Assembly (NCBI GenBank): GCA_034437555.1
Contig: DAOTTQ010000008.1
Span: forward strand, 62,001-126,000
Direction of reading: 5' to 3'
Length of the DNA: 64,000 nucleotides
DNA from: JANWYT01 sp034437555
GTDB lineage: Bacteria > Chloroflexota > Anaerolineae > Aggregatilineales > Phototrophicaceae
The notes under the pieces were generated by a model, which searched no databases, was not told where the DNA came from, and saw nothing but the letters and a program-made list of their open reading frames with translations. Below, piece by piece: positions 25,817 to 34,248 of this stretch (position 1 is the first letter of the stretch; each line of letters opens with the position of its first letter). The position numbers and the translations under genes were made by a program.

Positions 25817-25890
25817 GCAAATGTGGGCAAAAAGAATTATATCGTCTATAGTTACGAGTAGGTGTCCTTAATTAATTTTAGAAAAACAAC

Positions 25891-27669
25891 ATGAAAAAAT
25901 TACTAGCCCGCCTCGCAAAGGCGATTCCTTCACCACCACGTAGCATTACCCTAGACCCCAAAACAACGAGTGAGTTTTTGTCGTTTGCATTGCTGACGAT
26001 CATTGGCATGGAAGTGCTTATCTTGGCGATGCAAGCCTTTTTCATTGACGAAAACACCCCAGTACGAGCGGGGGCGATAATTGCTAGTATGATGATTCTG
26101 TGTGTCGCCTATCTGTTGAGCATCAATAATCACCTGTCTTGGGCAGTCGGTATATTGGGCGTGCATGGCTATGGGCTTATTTTTGCGTTTGCGCTCATCC
26201 GTATTACGCCTGATGCTAGGACACTTTACTTTTTGTCTACAGTAGTTATCTTTGTGAGCTTGTTTTTGGCATTTCGTTATGCCGTGGGCATGTGGCTAAT
26301 TGCCCTCATGGGCATTGTGCTATACGGGATTGTACAGCACAACAATAATATGCCTGTATTGATGAATGGGGTGTTCCTTTTTAACTTTGTCACGGGCTTT
26401 GTCGTGCTGTCGCTCATGTTTATTCGCCAATCTGCTGAACACGCCCGCCAACAACAAATTTTGGATGCCACAAAAAGCCTTAGCGACAGCCACCAAATGA
26501 TAGAGGGCATTACCCGCACTGTACCCGACATTATTTATGTTTATGATGTGAAAACGCACGTCAATTTATACATGAATGAAGCGATTGAGAGCGTCTTGGG
26601 CTACCCCTATGCCGACATCATCTCCCTAAACCCTGGCATCCTACAAACCATCTGCCACCCCGACGATTTTGCACGCTACGAACAACATTTACAAAGTTTA
26701 TTCACCGCGAAAGATGGCGAGGTAAAAGATCTGACTGCGCGTGTAAAACATAAAGACGGCTCTTGGCGACTGTTAACCACCCGTGAAACGGTCTTTAAGC
26801 GCACAGTGTCGGGCGTTCCTGCCCAAATCTTGGGCGTAGCACAAGACAACACGGAACGGCGTTTGGTAGAAGAACGCAATCTTCAGCTTAGGCTAGAGCG
26901 CGAGCGCGTTCACCTATTAAGTAATTTTGTGCGTGATGCCAGCCATGAGTTTCGTACACCGCTTTCTGTTATCAGCTCTAATGTGTATTTGCTAACGCGC
27001 ATGACAGAACCCGAAGCCAAACAAGCCCGCGTCCAAGCGATAGAAGAACAAATTCTCTCTATTTCACACCTGCTTGATGTGCTCTTGATGATGTCGAAGC
27101 TAGACAGCGACATCACCCTACGCACCGCTCTAACGGATGTCAACCTGCTTATTCGGCAAATTGTCGCCCCCATGCAAAGCGAGCAACACAAGAACTATCA
27201 CCCCTTTCAGCTAGAACTAGACGAAAATCTTAACCTGATTATGGCGGATGTGTCCCTGTTGCAAGAAGCCCTGTTGCAGTTGGTTGATAATGCCGTACGC
27301 TACTGTGAAAAAAACCAACCCGTCCGCATTGTCACCGAACAACGCGCTGAACAAGTCTATATTCTCATTGACGATAAAGGCATTGGGCTAAGTGATATCG
27401 ATAAGAAGCGCATGTTTGAACGCTTTTATCGGGGCGATAGCGCACACAGCACACGGGGCTTTGGCTTAGGCTTGCCGATTGCTCTAAAAGTGGTAGAACT
27501 ACACAATGGACGCATTGCAACAGACGGGGAAACAGGCAAAGGATGCCGTGTAGAGGTGTTCCTGCCGATTATTCAAAAGCAGAAACACCCACAAGACGCG
27601 CTCTTTACTCTGTCCGATTTTCCAAAGGCAGAACAGCCACCGTATGAGGCAATAGTAGCGAAGGAATAA
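25891..27669 (+). CDS. Membrane PAS-domain sensor histidine kinase
   Basis: The 592-residue protein has about six membrane helices in residues 25-190 and no large extracytoplasmic loop. A PAS domain follows at about 210-335, with a PAC-like end (GVPAQILGVAQDNTERR), then HisKA with phospho-accepting His352 (RDASHEFRTPLSV) and HATPase_c with DNAVRY, DDKGIGL and GFGLGLPIALKVVELHNG. It should autophosphorylate in response to a membrane or cytoplasmic cue. No response regulator gene is adjacent. The last 65 bp overlap the 3' end of the convergent MFS gene. Confidence 0.93.
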   Translation: MKKLLARLAKAIPSPPRSITLDPKTTSEFLSFALLTIIGMEVLILAMQAFFIDENTPVRAGAIIASMMILCVAYLLSINNHLSWAVGILGVHGYGLIFAFALIRITPDARTLYFLSTVVIFVSLFLAFRYAVGMWLIALMGIVLYGIVQHNNNMPVLMNGVFLFNFVTGFVVLSLMFIRQSAEHARQQQILDATKSLSDSHQMIEGITRTVPDIIYVYDVKTHVNLYMNEAIESVLGYPYADIISLNPGILQTICHPDDFARYEQHLQSLFTAKDGEVKDLTARVKHKDGSWRLLTTRETVFKRTVSGVPAQILGVAQDNTERRLVEERNLQLRLERERVHLLSNFVRDASHEFRTPLSVISSNVYLLTRMTEPEAKQARVQAIEEQILSISHLLDVLLMMSKLDSDITLRTALTDVNLLIRQIVAPMQSEQHKNYHPFQLELDENLNLIMADVSLLQEALLQLVDNAVRYCEKNQPVRIVTEQRAEQVYILIDDKGIGLSDIDKKRMFERFYRGDSAHSTRGFGLGLPIALKVVELHNGRIATDGETGKGCRVEVFLPIIQKQKHPQDALFTLSDFPKAEQPPYEAIVAKE

Positions 27670-29254
27670 CGGCAATGGCGCACATCACCGCCCCAATTAG
27701 CCCCATTTCACTAAGTACCTGTAAGGCAGAATTGGTATAAAAGACGGCGTATTGCCCAGTGTCAAACGTTGCGCTGGCTTGCTGTGCAAGTGCGGTAAGA
27801 TAGCTCACACGGAATAGCATAATAGAAGAAAGGCTTGCCACGCTAACGGTCATGCCCACTAGACGCAAAATAAGCACCAACGCCCCCGCAACCCCGCGCT
27901 CATCATCGTAAGCACTATTGAGTATGGAAGCACTAATGGGCGAGAACGTAAAGCCAATCCCTACACCCACCAACGCCATTTGTAAGGCAATCACCTCATA
28001 GGATAAATCGGGATATACCGACCACGTTTGCCACATAAATACAAAGCCCACAATTGCCAGCCCTAAGCCCAAAAGCACTGTGTTCTTAATGCCAATGCGC
28101 TCACTTAGCCAGCCCCCAGGCACAGTGGCTAACGCCATCGGAATCGTTAGCGCAGAGAGCAAAATGCCCACCTGCAACGAAGCCACGTCTAAACGGCTGG
28201 TGTCTGCAATGCGTAAGTTTACCAAAATTGGCACACTCACCAAGCCGATAAACAGCGCGTAACCAATGAAGAAATTGGCAATCGACCCCATCGACAGGCT
28301 ACGGCGGGTAAACATGGCTAAACGGATGAGGGGGTCTTTAACGCGCCGTTCTGTGACGATGAATAGCACAAATAGCACCGCACCAAACGCCAAAACGGGC
28401 AAAGCATAGCTGGGCAAGGGCGTAAGGTCGCTGATGTCACCCGAAAAGCCCGAAACGTCAATATTGCCGCCTAAGCCAATGCTTAAGCAAGACAACGCCC
28501 CCACAATAAACGCCGTCCCTAAAAAGTCGAAGCGTCCTGTGGCTTTTTGCGGCGTGATGTTTCGCATGGCATATAGCACACCTCCCAGCGTAATCAGGGT
28601 AAACGGCACATTTAGCAGGAACAAGCCCTGCCAACTGATAAAGCGCAGAAGAATTGCCCCATACACGGGACCCAATACCCAGCCTAGCGTATCTATTGCG
28701 CCCACCAAGCCCAAAGGTTGCGCCCGTTTTTCTGCGGGGAATAAGTCCCCGACCAACGCCAAGCTAACAGGGACAAGCGCACCCGCGCCCAAAGCGGCAA
28801 CAATGCGCCCAAAGATAATGACTTGTAGCTCAACATACGCCGGGTCAATTCGTTGCCCCATGCGCCGATACAGCGTATAGACGACATCCGTTAGCGAGCC
28901 ATTAAGGATGGGAATGGTTAAATCGGCGGTGGCGACAATGACAGACCCCACCATAAACACCACCAGGCACGCTATATAAATGGCTTTGCGCCCGTATAAA
29001 TCGCTTAGCCTGCCCATAAACGTGAGGCTAACGGTGTACGCCAAAAGATAGCCTGTCACCATCCAAGACGCATCATCCAATGCCGTATCAAAGGGCAAGC
29101 CTAGCTCTGTGATGAGTTTGGGCAAAAACGCGCTCACCACAGTTAAATCAAGTGACCCCACAAACACAGGGATAAGAATAAACGCAATCACTACCCAAGC
29201 GTTGACAGAACGTGCAGAAGGCTCTAGAGAAGGAGAGGGAGAGGGGGCGTTCAT
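27605..29254 (-). CDS. DHA2-type MFS transporter
   Basis: The 549-residue protein has about 14 membrane helices and MFS motif A in the loop after helix 2 (GRLSDLYGRKAIY, near residues 81-93). The motif-C-like helix AGALVPVSLALVGD and the second-half repeat GGWLSERIGIKN are also present. The 14-helix DHA2 group exports drugs, lipids and other hydrophobic compounds by proton antiport. Its start overlaps the stop of an LppX/LprAFG-like lipoprotein gene by 4 bp (ATGA), as in the mycobacterial lprG-p55 lipid-export pair. I infer that the two proteins work together on a lipid. Its 3' end overlaps the convergent histidine kinase gene by 65 bp. Confidence 0.9.
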   Translation of the reverse strand: MNAPSPSPSLEPSARSVNAWVVIAFILIPVFVGSLDLTVVSAFLPKLITELGLPFDTALDDASWMVTGYLLAYTVSLTFMGRLSDLYGRKAIYIACLVVFMVGSVIVATADLTIPILNGSLTDVVYTLYRRMGQRIDPAYVELQVIIFGRIVAALGAGALVPVSLALVGDLFPAEKRAQPLGLVGAIDTLGWVLGPVYGAILLRFISWQGLFLLNVPFTLITLGGVLYAMRNITPQKATGRFDFLGTAFIVGALSCLSIGLGGNIDVSGFSGDISDLTPLPSYALPVLAFGAVLFVLFIVTERRVKDPLIRLAMFTRRSLSMGSIANFFIGYALFIGLVSVPILVNLRIADTSRLDVASLQVGILLSALTIPMALATVPGGWLSERIGIKNTVLLGLGLAIVGFVFMWQTWSVYPDLSYEVIALQMALVGVGIGFTFSPISASILNSAYDDERGVAGALVLILRLVGMTVSVASLSSIMLFRVSYLTALAQQASATFDTGQYAVFYTNSALQVLSEMGLIGAVMCAIAVIPSLLLPHTVAVLPLENRTE

Positions 29255-30018
29255 GCACCCGCCCCTTCTGGCAATGTAATCCCTGCGGGTGCGGTAAATA
29301 CGGCAGGCTGGTTAAAGTCGTAAATTTCGATTGTCCACCGTGTGTCAGCCTCGCCATTCGCGGCGGTTTCTGGCACAGTCACGCTTAGTTGAACAGGCAA
29401 AAGGCTATCGGGGGCAATATAAACATCCACCACCACGTTATCATTTTGTAAGTCTAGCAAGTCAAACATCAGTTGGTTAATCACGCTACCACTGGCAGCC
29501 CCACGGATGTGTATGGCTTGTGTGCCATCAATGAGGGTTTCTAAGCCCACATAGTTCACTTCGCGCAATTGCTCTAAAGCAATGCTAAAGCCACTGCCTT
29601 CACGAACCAGTTGTTCGGGGTCAAAGCCTTCGGCAATCGGGAAGTTAATCCAGTCGGCACTAGACAGCTTAAACCATTGGTCGGCGGCTTGTGCAAAAAT
29701 TTCTACGCCAATCGGCGGTAACGGATTAACGCGCAAGTTGATATTGCCGTACATGGTGTTTGGCGACATATACTGCACTTCGCCACGACGCATAGAGGCG
29801 GTTACACTGCTTGCGCCTGCATCCAATGACACACTAAACGTATACTCTACCCCCGTTTGTTCTATCAGCAAACGAAACGTGCTGGCTTGTCTTAAATTAA
29901 TAACGGCTTGCGCCAGTGTTTCTTTTGGGTCTTGCACTACGGGCGTACTTTCTTGTGCTGTAGGCGTACAACCCAGCACCCCCAAGACCACAACGACAAA
30001 CATCAATAGACGCTTCAC
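29251..30018 (-). CDS. LppX/LprAFG-like lipoprotein
   Basis: The 255-residue protein starts at a GTG codon with GGAAGGG 7 bp upstream; an ATG 15 codons earlier would place extra residues before the signal peptide. KRLLMFVVVVLGVLGC is a lipoprotein signal with the lipidated Cys about 18 residues in. The mature part has the LprG/LppX layout: a helix with LAQAVINLRQASTFRL, then long antiparallel beta strands and a C-terminal YDFNQPAVFTAPAGI, all typical of the LolA-like fold that holds lipid in a hydrophobic groove. It would sit on the outer face of the membrane. The MFS gene overlaps its stop by 4 bp. Confidence 0.85.
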   Translation of the reverse strand: MKRLLMFVVVVLGVLGCTPTAQESTPVVQDPKETLAQAVINLRQASTFRLLIEQTGVEYTFSVSLDAGASSVTASMRRGEVQYMSPNTMYGNINLRVNPLPPIGVEIFAQAADQWFKLSSADWINFPIAEGFDPEQLVREGSGFSIALEQLREVNYVGLETLIDGTQAIHIRGAASGSVINQLMFDLLDLQNDNVVVDVYIAPDSLLPVQLSVTVPETAANGEADTRWTIEIYDFNQPAVFTAPAGITLPEGAGA

Positions 30019-30269
30019 AAATATTCCCTTCCACAAGACGCATGATTTTATTCTTATACGCACCCCTACGCGCTAAAGTCGCGGTAATGCCCCACAGTAG
30101 TATAGCGGAATCCTTTAAGCATGAGGATAGAGAGCGTGATGAGAGAACGCACAGCCCAAAAAACGTAGGATAAAGACAATGCTTAAAACCCCCAAAACCG
30201 TGATAAGATGATTGGGTATGTATAAAAATTGCGAATTTTGCGCCCGCCCAACATACCACACGAGTGACT

Positions 30270-31994
30270 ATGGAAACCCTGCCTATTGCACTACAAAATA
30301 CAGATATTGGGGTACTTTATGCCCTAGCAGAAGTATGGAGTGTTTCCACTGTTAAGCTGGCATCTGATGAGGTTGCGCCCACGCTAACCAATGCCATGCT
30401 TACGCCTTCACGGGCAGAAAAAGTATGGGATATGCTAGACGATGACGCACGCGGCGCGTTACAAATGGTGCTGGCAAATAAAGACCGCAAAATGCTTAAA
30501 ACGCAATTTGAACTGCTATACGGCAAGCTAGAAAAAATGGGGCGCAACCAAATTGAACGCGAAAAACCCCACAAACAACCCAAATCTGTGGCGCAAGCCC
30601 TGTACTATCGCGGTCTTATTACAGAGGGCTTTGAAAAGAACAAGGGCGGTCACATTGTCCCCATTGTTTATATTCCCTCCGACTTTGCCGATGTATTGCC
30701 CATCCACAAAACACAGTACGCCAACCTAAAGGACGAAGTGCTATCCGAAGGGGAAAACTTGCACAGTGTGGCAAACACCCCCCTAGAGCCTTTAGATGAT
30801 AGCGACCTTGATAACATTCAATTGGCAGATACAGCCATTGTGGACGACATGACCACGCTTTTAGCCTATTTGCGCTTGCACAGCGCAGGCGTAGAAGGCG
30901 ATAGCTTTTTGCCATCGGATGCCGAGCGCATTTTACCCGCGTTCTTAAAGCCTGAAATAGAACGCCTGACGTTTATGCTGTGTGTGGGCGTAAACGCAGA
31001 ACTCATTCATGTGCAAGATGGACGCGCCTACCCCCGCCGTGATGGTAGCCAGAAATGGCTAGGGTTGCCGCGTTGGTCACAAATTAAGCACCTTGCCGAC
31101 GCATGGCGCACAGGCGATATTTATCAGGAATTATGGCACGTTTCGGGCTTGTTCCCCGACCCCGAAGCGTTTGCCTATGACCCCCTAATTGCACGCCAAA
31201 GCGTGCTGGGATTTTTAGCCAGCTTGCCCCCAAAAAACCCTAAAGCGTGGTGGGGCGTGCAAGACTTCATCGACACCGTTAAAGCCACCGAACCTCATTT
31301 TCAACGTCCTGACGGGAACTATGATAGCTGGTACATTCGTAATGCCCAAAATGAATATCTTCGCGGGTTTGAAAGCTGGGATGCGGTTGAAGGTGCGCTC
31401 ATTGAATCCTTTTTATATGCCCCCTTGCACTGGCTTGGCTTTACCGATGTTGCCGAAGATGCTGTACGCCTTAATGCGTATGGGCGCGGGTTTGTGGGGC
31501 TTGCACCTTTTCCACAACCCAACGATAGCGAAGAAAAGGTGCGCGTTTTACCCGATGCCACCCTTACTGTTAGCCGTAAAGTGTCACGCGCAGACCGCTA
31601 TCAAGTGGCACGCTTTTCAGAATGGCAATTGGGCGCAGAGCCGTATGCGTATCGCATTACAGCAAAGAGCCTAGAAATGGCACAAGAGCAGGGCATTACA
31701 CCCGCTCAAATTGAAGCGTTCTTAAAACGTCACACAGACGCATTGCCCGCCCCTGTTTCGCGGCTTTTATCGCTAACACAGGCAGGCGCACTTGCCGAAT
31801 TGACCCTAGAACGTCTTATTGTGCTACGCACCACCAGCCCAGAAGTGCTAGACCGCATTTATAACGAACCTTCATTACGGCGGTACTTAGGGGCGCGTTT
31901 AGGCGAGATGGCGGTGACAGTACGTGCCGACACTCTCGAAAAGTTTCAAGAAGCACTCACTTTAGCAGGGCTTCGTGCTGAGTTTATAGGATGA
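30270..31994 (+). CDS. Helicase-associated (PF13625/XPB-like) protein without helicase motor
   Basis: The 574-residue soluble protein is mostly helical at the N-terminus. A C-terminal block near residues 450-490 reads VARFSEWQLGAEPYAYRITAKSLEMAQEQG and then FLKRHTDALPAPVSRLL, as in proteins annotated helicase C-terminal domain 3 (PF13625), the region next to XPB helicases in Actinobacteria and Chloroflexota. No Walker or helicase motif is present. It may act with an XPB-type helicase encoded elsewhere. A GTG two codons upstream (30264) is an alternative start. The metallopeptidase gene follows after 7 bp. Confidence 0.65.
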   Translation: METLPIALQNTDIGVLYALAEVWSVSTVKLASDEVAPTLTNAMLTPSRAEKVWDMLDDDARGALQMVLANKDRKMLKTQFELLYGKLEKMGRNQIEREKPHKQPKSVAQALYYRGLITEGFEKNKGGHIVPIVYIPSDFADVLPIHKTQYANLKDEVLSEGENLHSVANTPLEPLDDSDLDNIQLADTAIVDDMTTLLAYLRLHSAGVEGDSFLPSDAERILPAFLKPEIERLTFMLCVGVNAELIHVQDGRAYPRRDGSQKWLGLPRWSQIKHLADAWRTGDIYQELWHVSGLFPDPEAFAYDPLIARQSVLGFLASLPPKNPKAWWGVQDFIDTVKATEPHFQRPDGNYDSWYIRNAQNEYLRGFESWDAVEGALIESFLYAPLHWLGFTDVAEDAVRLNAYGRGFVGLAPFPQPNDSEEKVRVLPDATLTVSRKVSRADRYQVARFSEWQLGAEPYAYRITAKSLEMAQEQGITPAQIEAFLKRHTDALPAPVSRLLSLTQAGALAELTLERLIVLRTTSPEVLDRIYNEPSLRRYLGARLGEMAVTVRADTLEKFQEALTLAGLRAEFIG

Positions 31995-32001
31995 CTTTAT
32001 C

Positions 32002-33885
32002 ATGCGTTCTTATCTTTTATGCTGTCTTTTGCTCTTGTTGGGGCTTGGGGTGGCGCACGGTCAGGTAGCAGATGCACCCATCACAGGCAACGGTAGTATG
32101 CCCCAGGTGGACATAGGTCGCTTTCCAACCTACGCCAACCTAGGGAATACCATTGTTCCCCAAGCCAACCGCCTAGACATTGCCAAGCGTTTGCTTGGTT
32201 ATGACCTGCTCACGTATCGCAATAATGCGGGTGTGCCAGCAGTGGGCGAATTTTCGCAGTTTTACGTGATTGATACCTCACAAAGCGTTGTAGCATTGGT
32301 AAACGCGGAGCTATGGGGGGTAGGGCAACACGCCTATCTATGGATTGAGGACGGCGGAAAAATAGACAAAACCGCCATTGATGGGCTATTGAGCGCGTTT
32401 GATGTACTAGTGTATAACCGTGTTCGTGAGCTATGGGGCGAAGAACCCAACCCCGGCATTGATAACGATTCGCGGGTGCATTTGCTATTTTCACGCAAAA
32501 TCAACCCAGCGGTATCAGCCTATTTTACCAGCCAGCATACTTACCCCGCGCAAATTGTAAGAAACAGCAACGAGCGCGAAATGCTCATCTTTAACCTTAA
32601 CGAATTTGAGAACATCTTGATGAGTAGCCGTACAGTAAGCGTAATGGCGCACGAATTTCAGCACATGATACGCCACAACGTAGACGGCAACGAAACGGCA
32701 TGGATTGACGAGGGCTTTAGTACCTTTACCGAAAAATACTTGGGGCTAGATGACAATAACGTAATGGTCAACGCCTTCATGAACAGCCCTAACACGCAAA
32801 TTAACAATTGGGGCAATACGTTTGCCAGCTATGGCGCGTCCCTGATGTTTATGCAGTATTTCTACGACCGTTTTGGCTTACAAGGGATGCAACGCTTAAG
32901 CACAGAACCCGCCGATGGGCTGTTAGGCGTAGACAAAACCCTAGAGAGCCTTACAGGGGGCAATGTGGATGAGTTCTTTGCTGATTGGGTATTGGCAAAT
33001 CTCATCCAAAACGTAGCACAAGGCTATGGCTATCAAAATGGCTGGCAAGCCTTGCCCACGCCCTCTATGACGGATGTTGTGTCGGCGTATCCCTACACAC
33101 GCCAAGAATCTGCCAACCAATACGCCACCCATTACTATACGTTTTACCCCACGCCAAACGCCACGCAAATGACGTTTTCGCTAGAAAAACCGAGCGAATC
33201 TAGCCTGCTTTCAGAAGGGGCTTCTAGTGGGGTGCGCTATTGGTACAGCAATATTGGCGATGAAAGCAACACCACGCTTACACGCGCCTTTGATTTACGT
33301 AGCGTAACCCAAGCCACCCTCATTTATCGCATGTGGTACGAGCTAGAAACGTACTGGGATTATATGTATGTCACCATTAGCGTAGATGGAGGCAACCGTT
33401 GGCAATTGTTAGAAGGACGGCGCACCACCGCAGACAATCCCAACGACCGTTCTTATGGTGTGGGCTATACGGGCTATTCGCTAAAGTGGGTGACGGATGG
33501 TGTAGACCTTACGCCCTTTGTAGGACAAGAAGTGCTAGTACGATTTGAGATGATTACAGACGATGCCAAAACGCTTCCAGGTGTGGCACTCGATGACATC
33601 ACCATTCCAGAAATTAATTATCTGGCAGATTTTGAAGCGGACGATGGCGGTTGGGTTTCTGAAGGGTGGGTACTCTCGGATAATCGGCTACCCCAACGCA
33701 CATGGATACAAGCGGTACAATATGTCGGCGAGCAAGTCAACGTAACACGCTGGCTTGTAGACGAATCTAGCGTGCTAAACTTGCCCCTATTGCCCAATGT
33801 TAGCCGTGTTACGCTGGCGGTTTCGCCATTTGCACCCGTGACTTCTGTACCGATGGCATATACGCTTAATGTCAGTGTGCCATAG
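32002..33885 (+). CDS. Secreted zinc metallopeptidase (M6/M30-like)
   Basis: The 627-residue protein begins with a signal peptide (cleavage expected after VAHG near residue 20). The catalytic motif AHEFQHMIRH places His217, Glu218 and His221, and WIDEGFSTF about 16 residues later supplies the third zinc ligand Glu, as in gluzincin-type peptidases. Residues about 400-550 hold a beta-sandwich with TISVDGGNRWQLLEG and VRFEMITDD, like the MAM-related region of immune inhibitor A (M6). The HExxH and WIDEG spacing is also seen in M30 hyicolysin, so the exact family is open. It probably degrades external protein. No dedicated inhibitor or secretion gene is nearby. Confidence 0.82.
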   Translation: MRSYLLCCLLLLLGLGVAHGQVADAPITGNGSMPQVDIGRFPTYANLGNTIVPQANRLDIAKRLLGYDLLTYRNNAGVPAVGEFSQFYVIDTSQSVVALVNAELWGVGQHAYLWIEDGGKIDKTAIDGLLSAFDVLVYNRVRELWGEEPNPGIDNDSRVHLLFSRKINPAVSAYFTSQHTYPAQIVRNSNEREMLIFNLNEFENILMSSRTVSVMAHEFQHMIRHNVDGNETAWIDEGFSTFTEKYLGLDDNNVMVNAFMNSPNTQINNWGNTFASYGASLMFMQYFYDRFGLQGMQRLSTEPADGLLGVDKTLESLTGGNVDEFFADWVLANLIQNVAQGYGYQNGWQALPTPSMTDVVSAYPYTRQESANQYATHYYTFYPTPNATQMTFSLEKPSESSLLSEGASSGVRYWYSNIGDESNTTLTRAFDLRSVTQATLIYRMWYELETYWDYMYVTISVDGGNRWQLLEGRRTTADNPNDRSYGVGYTGYSLKWVTDGVDLTPFVGQEVLVRFEMITDDAKTLPGVALDDITIPEINYLADFEADDGGWVSEGWVLSDNRLPQRTWIQAVQYVGEQVNVTRWLVDESSVLNLPLLPNVSRVTLAVSPFAPVTSVPMAYTLNVSVP

Positions 33886-33927
33886 GGTATACTAAAGAAA
33901 AAAAGCAGGCTAAAAAGGTAAAGAGCG

Positions 33928-34161
33928 ATGATGAATAAACTTTGGCGTTTTATCATGGGGCTTGGCGTAGGCATCAGTGCAGGGTTTGGCATTGTTGCGC
34001 TCTTATCGCCCGTGAGTGGTAAGGAGTTCAGGCAAAATTTGCGTGACCATCTTAAAGAATCTCGCCAAAAAGCCCAAGAAGCCTCAATTGCAAAACAAAT
34101 TGAGCTAGAAGCCGAACTTTTAGCAATGCGTGAAAAGAAAGAACCCGCCACTACTTCTTAA
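33928..34161 (+). CDS. YtxH-domain protein
   Basis: The 77-residue protein has one N-terminal membrane helix with spaced glycines (GLGVGISAGFGIVALLSPVSGKEFR), the YtxH signature, then a charged amphipathic helix with RDHLKESRQKAQEAS. YtxH proteins are small membrane-attached proteins linked to general stress in Bacillus; their role is unclear. AGGTAAAGAG upstream supports the start. It follows the metallopeptidase gene by 42 bp and ends ahead of a strong bidirectional terminator. Confidence 0.83.
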   Translation: MMNKLWRFIMGLGVGISAGFGIVALLSPVSGKEFRQNLRDHLKESRQKAQEASIAKQIELEAELLAMREKKEPATTS

Positions 34162-34185
34162 ACACAGTAACGCGCTTATGACTAA

Positions 34186-34224
34186 AAAAACACCCCTCTA
34201 TCGACATGATGAAGGGGTGTTTTT
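34186..34224. terminator. Bidirectional terminator between ytxH-like gene and tkt
   Basis: AAAAACACCCCT and AGGGGTGTTTTT form a perfect 12-bp stem with a 15-base loop between two convergent genes. The A and T runs inside the stem give each strand its own T tract. Confidence 0.87.
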
Positions 34225-34248
34225 GTGTAAGCGTGTCAAGCGTGAAGG

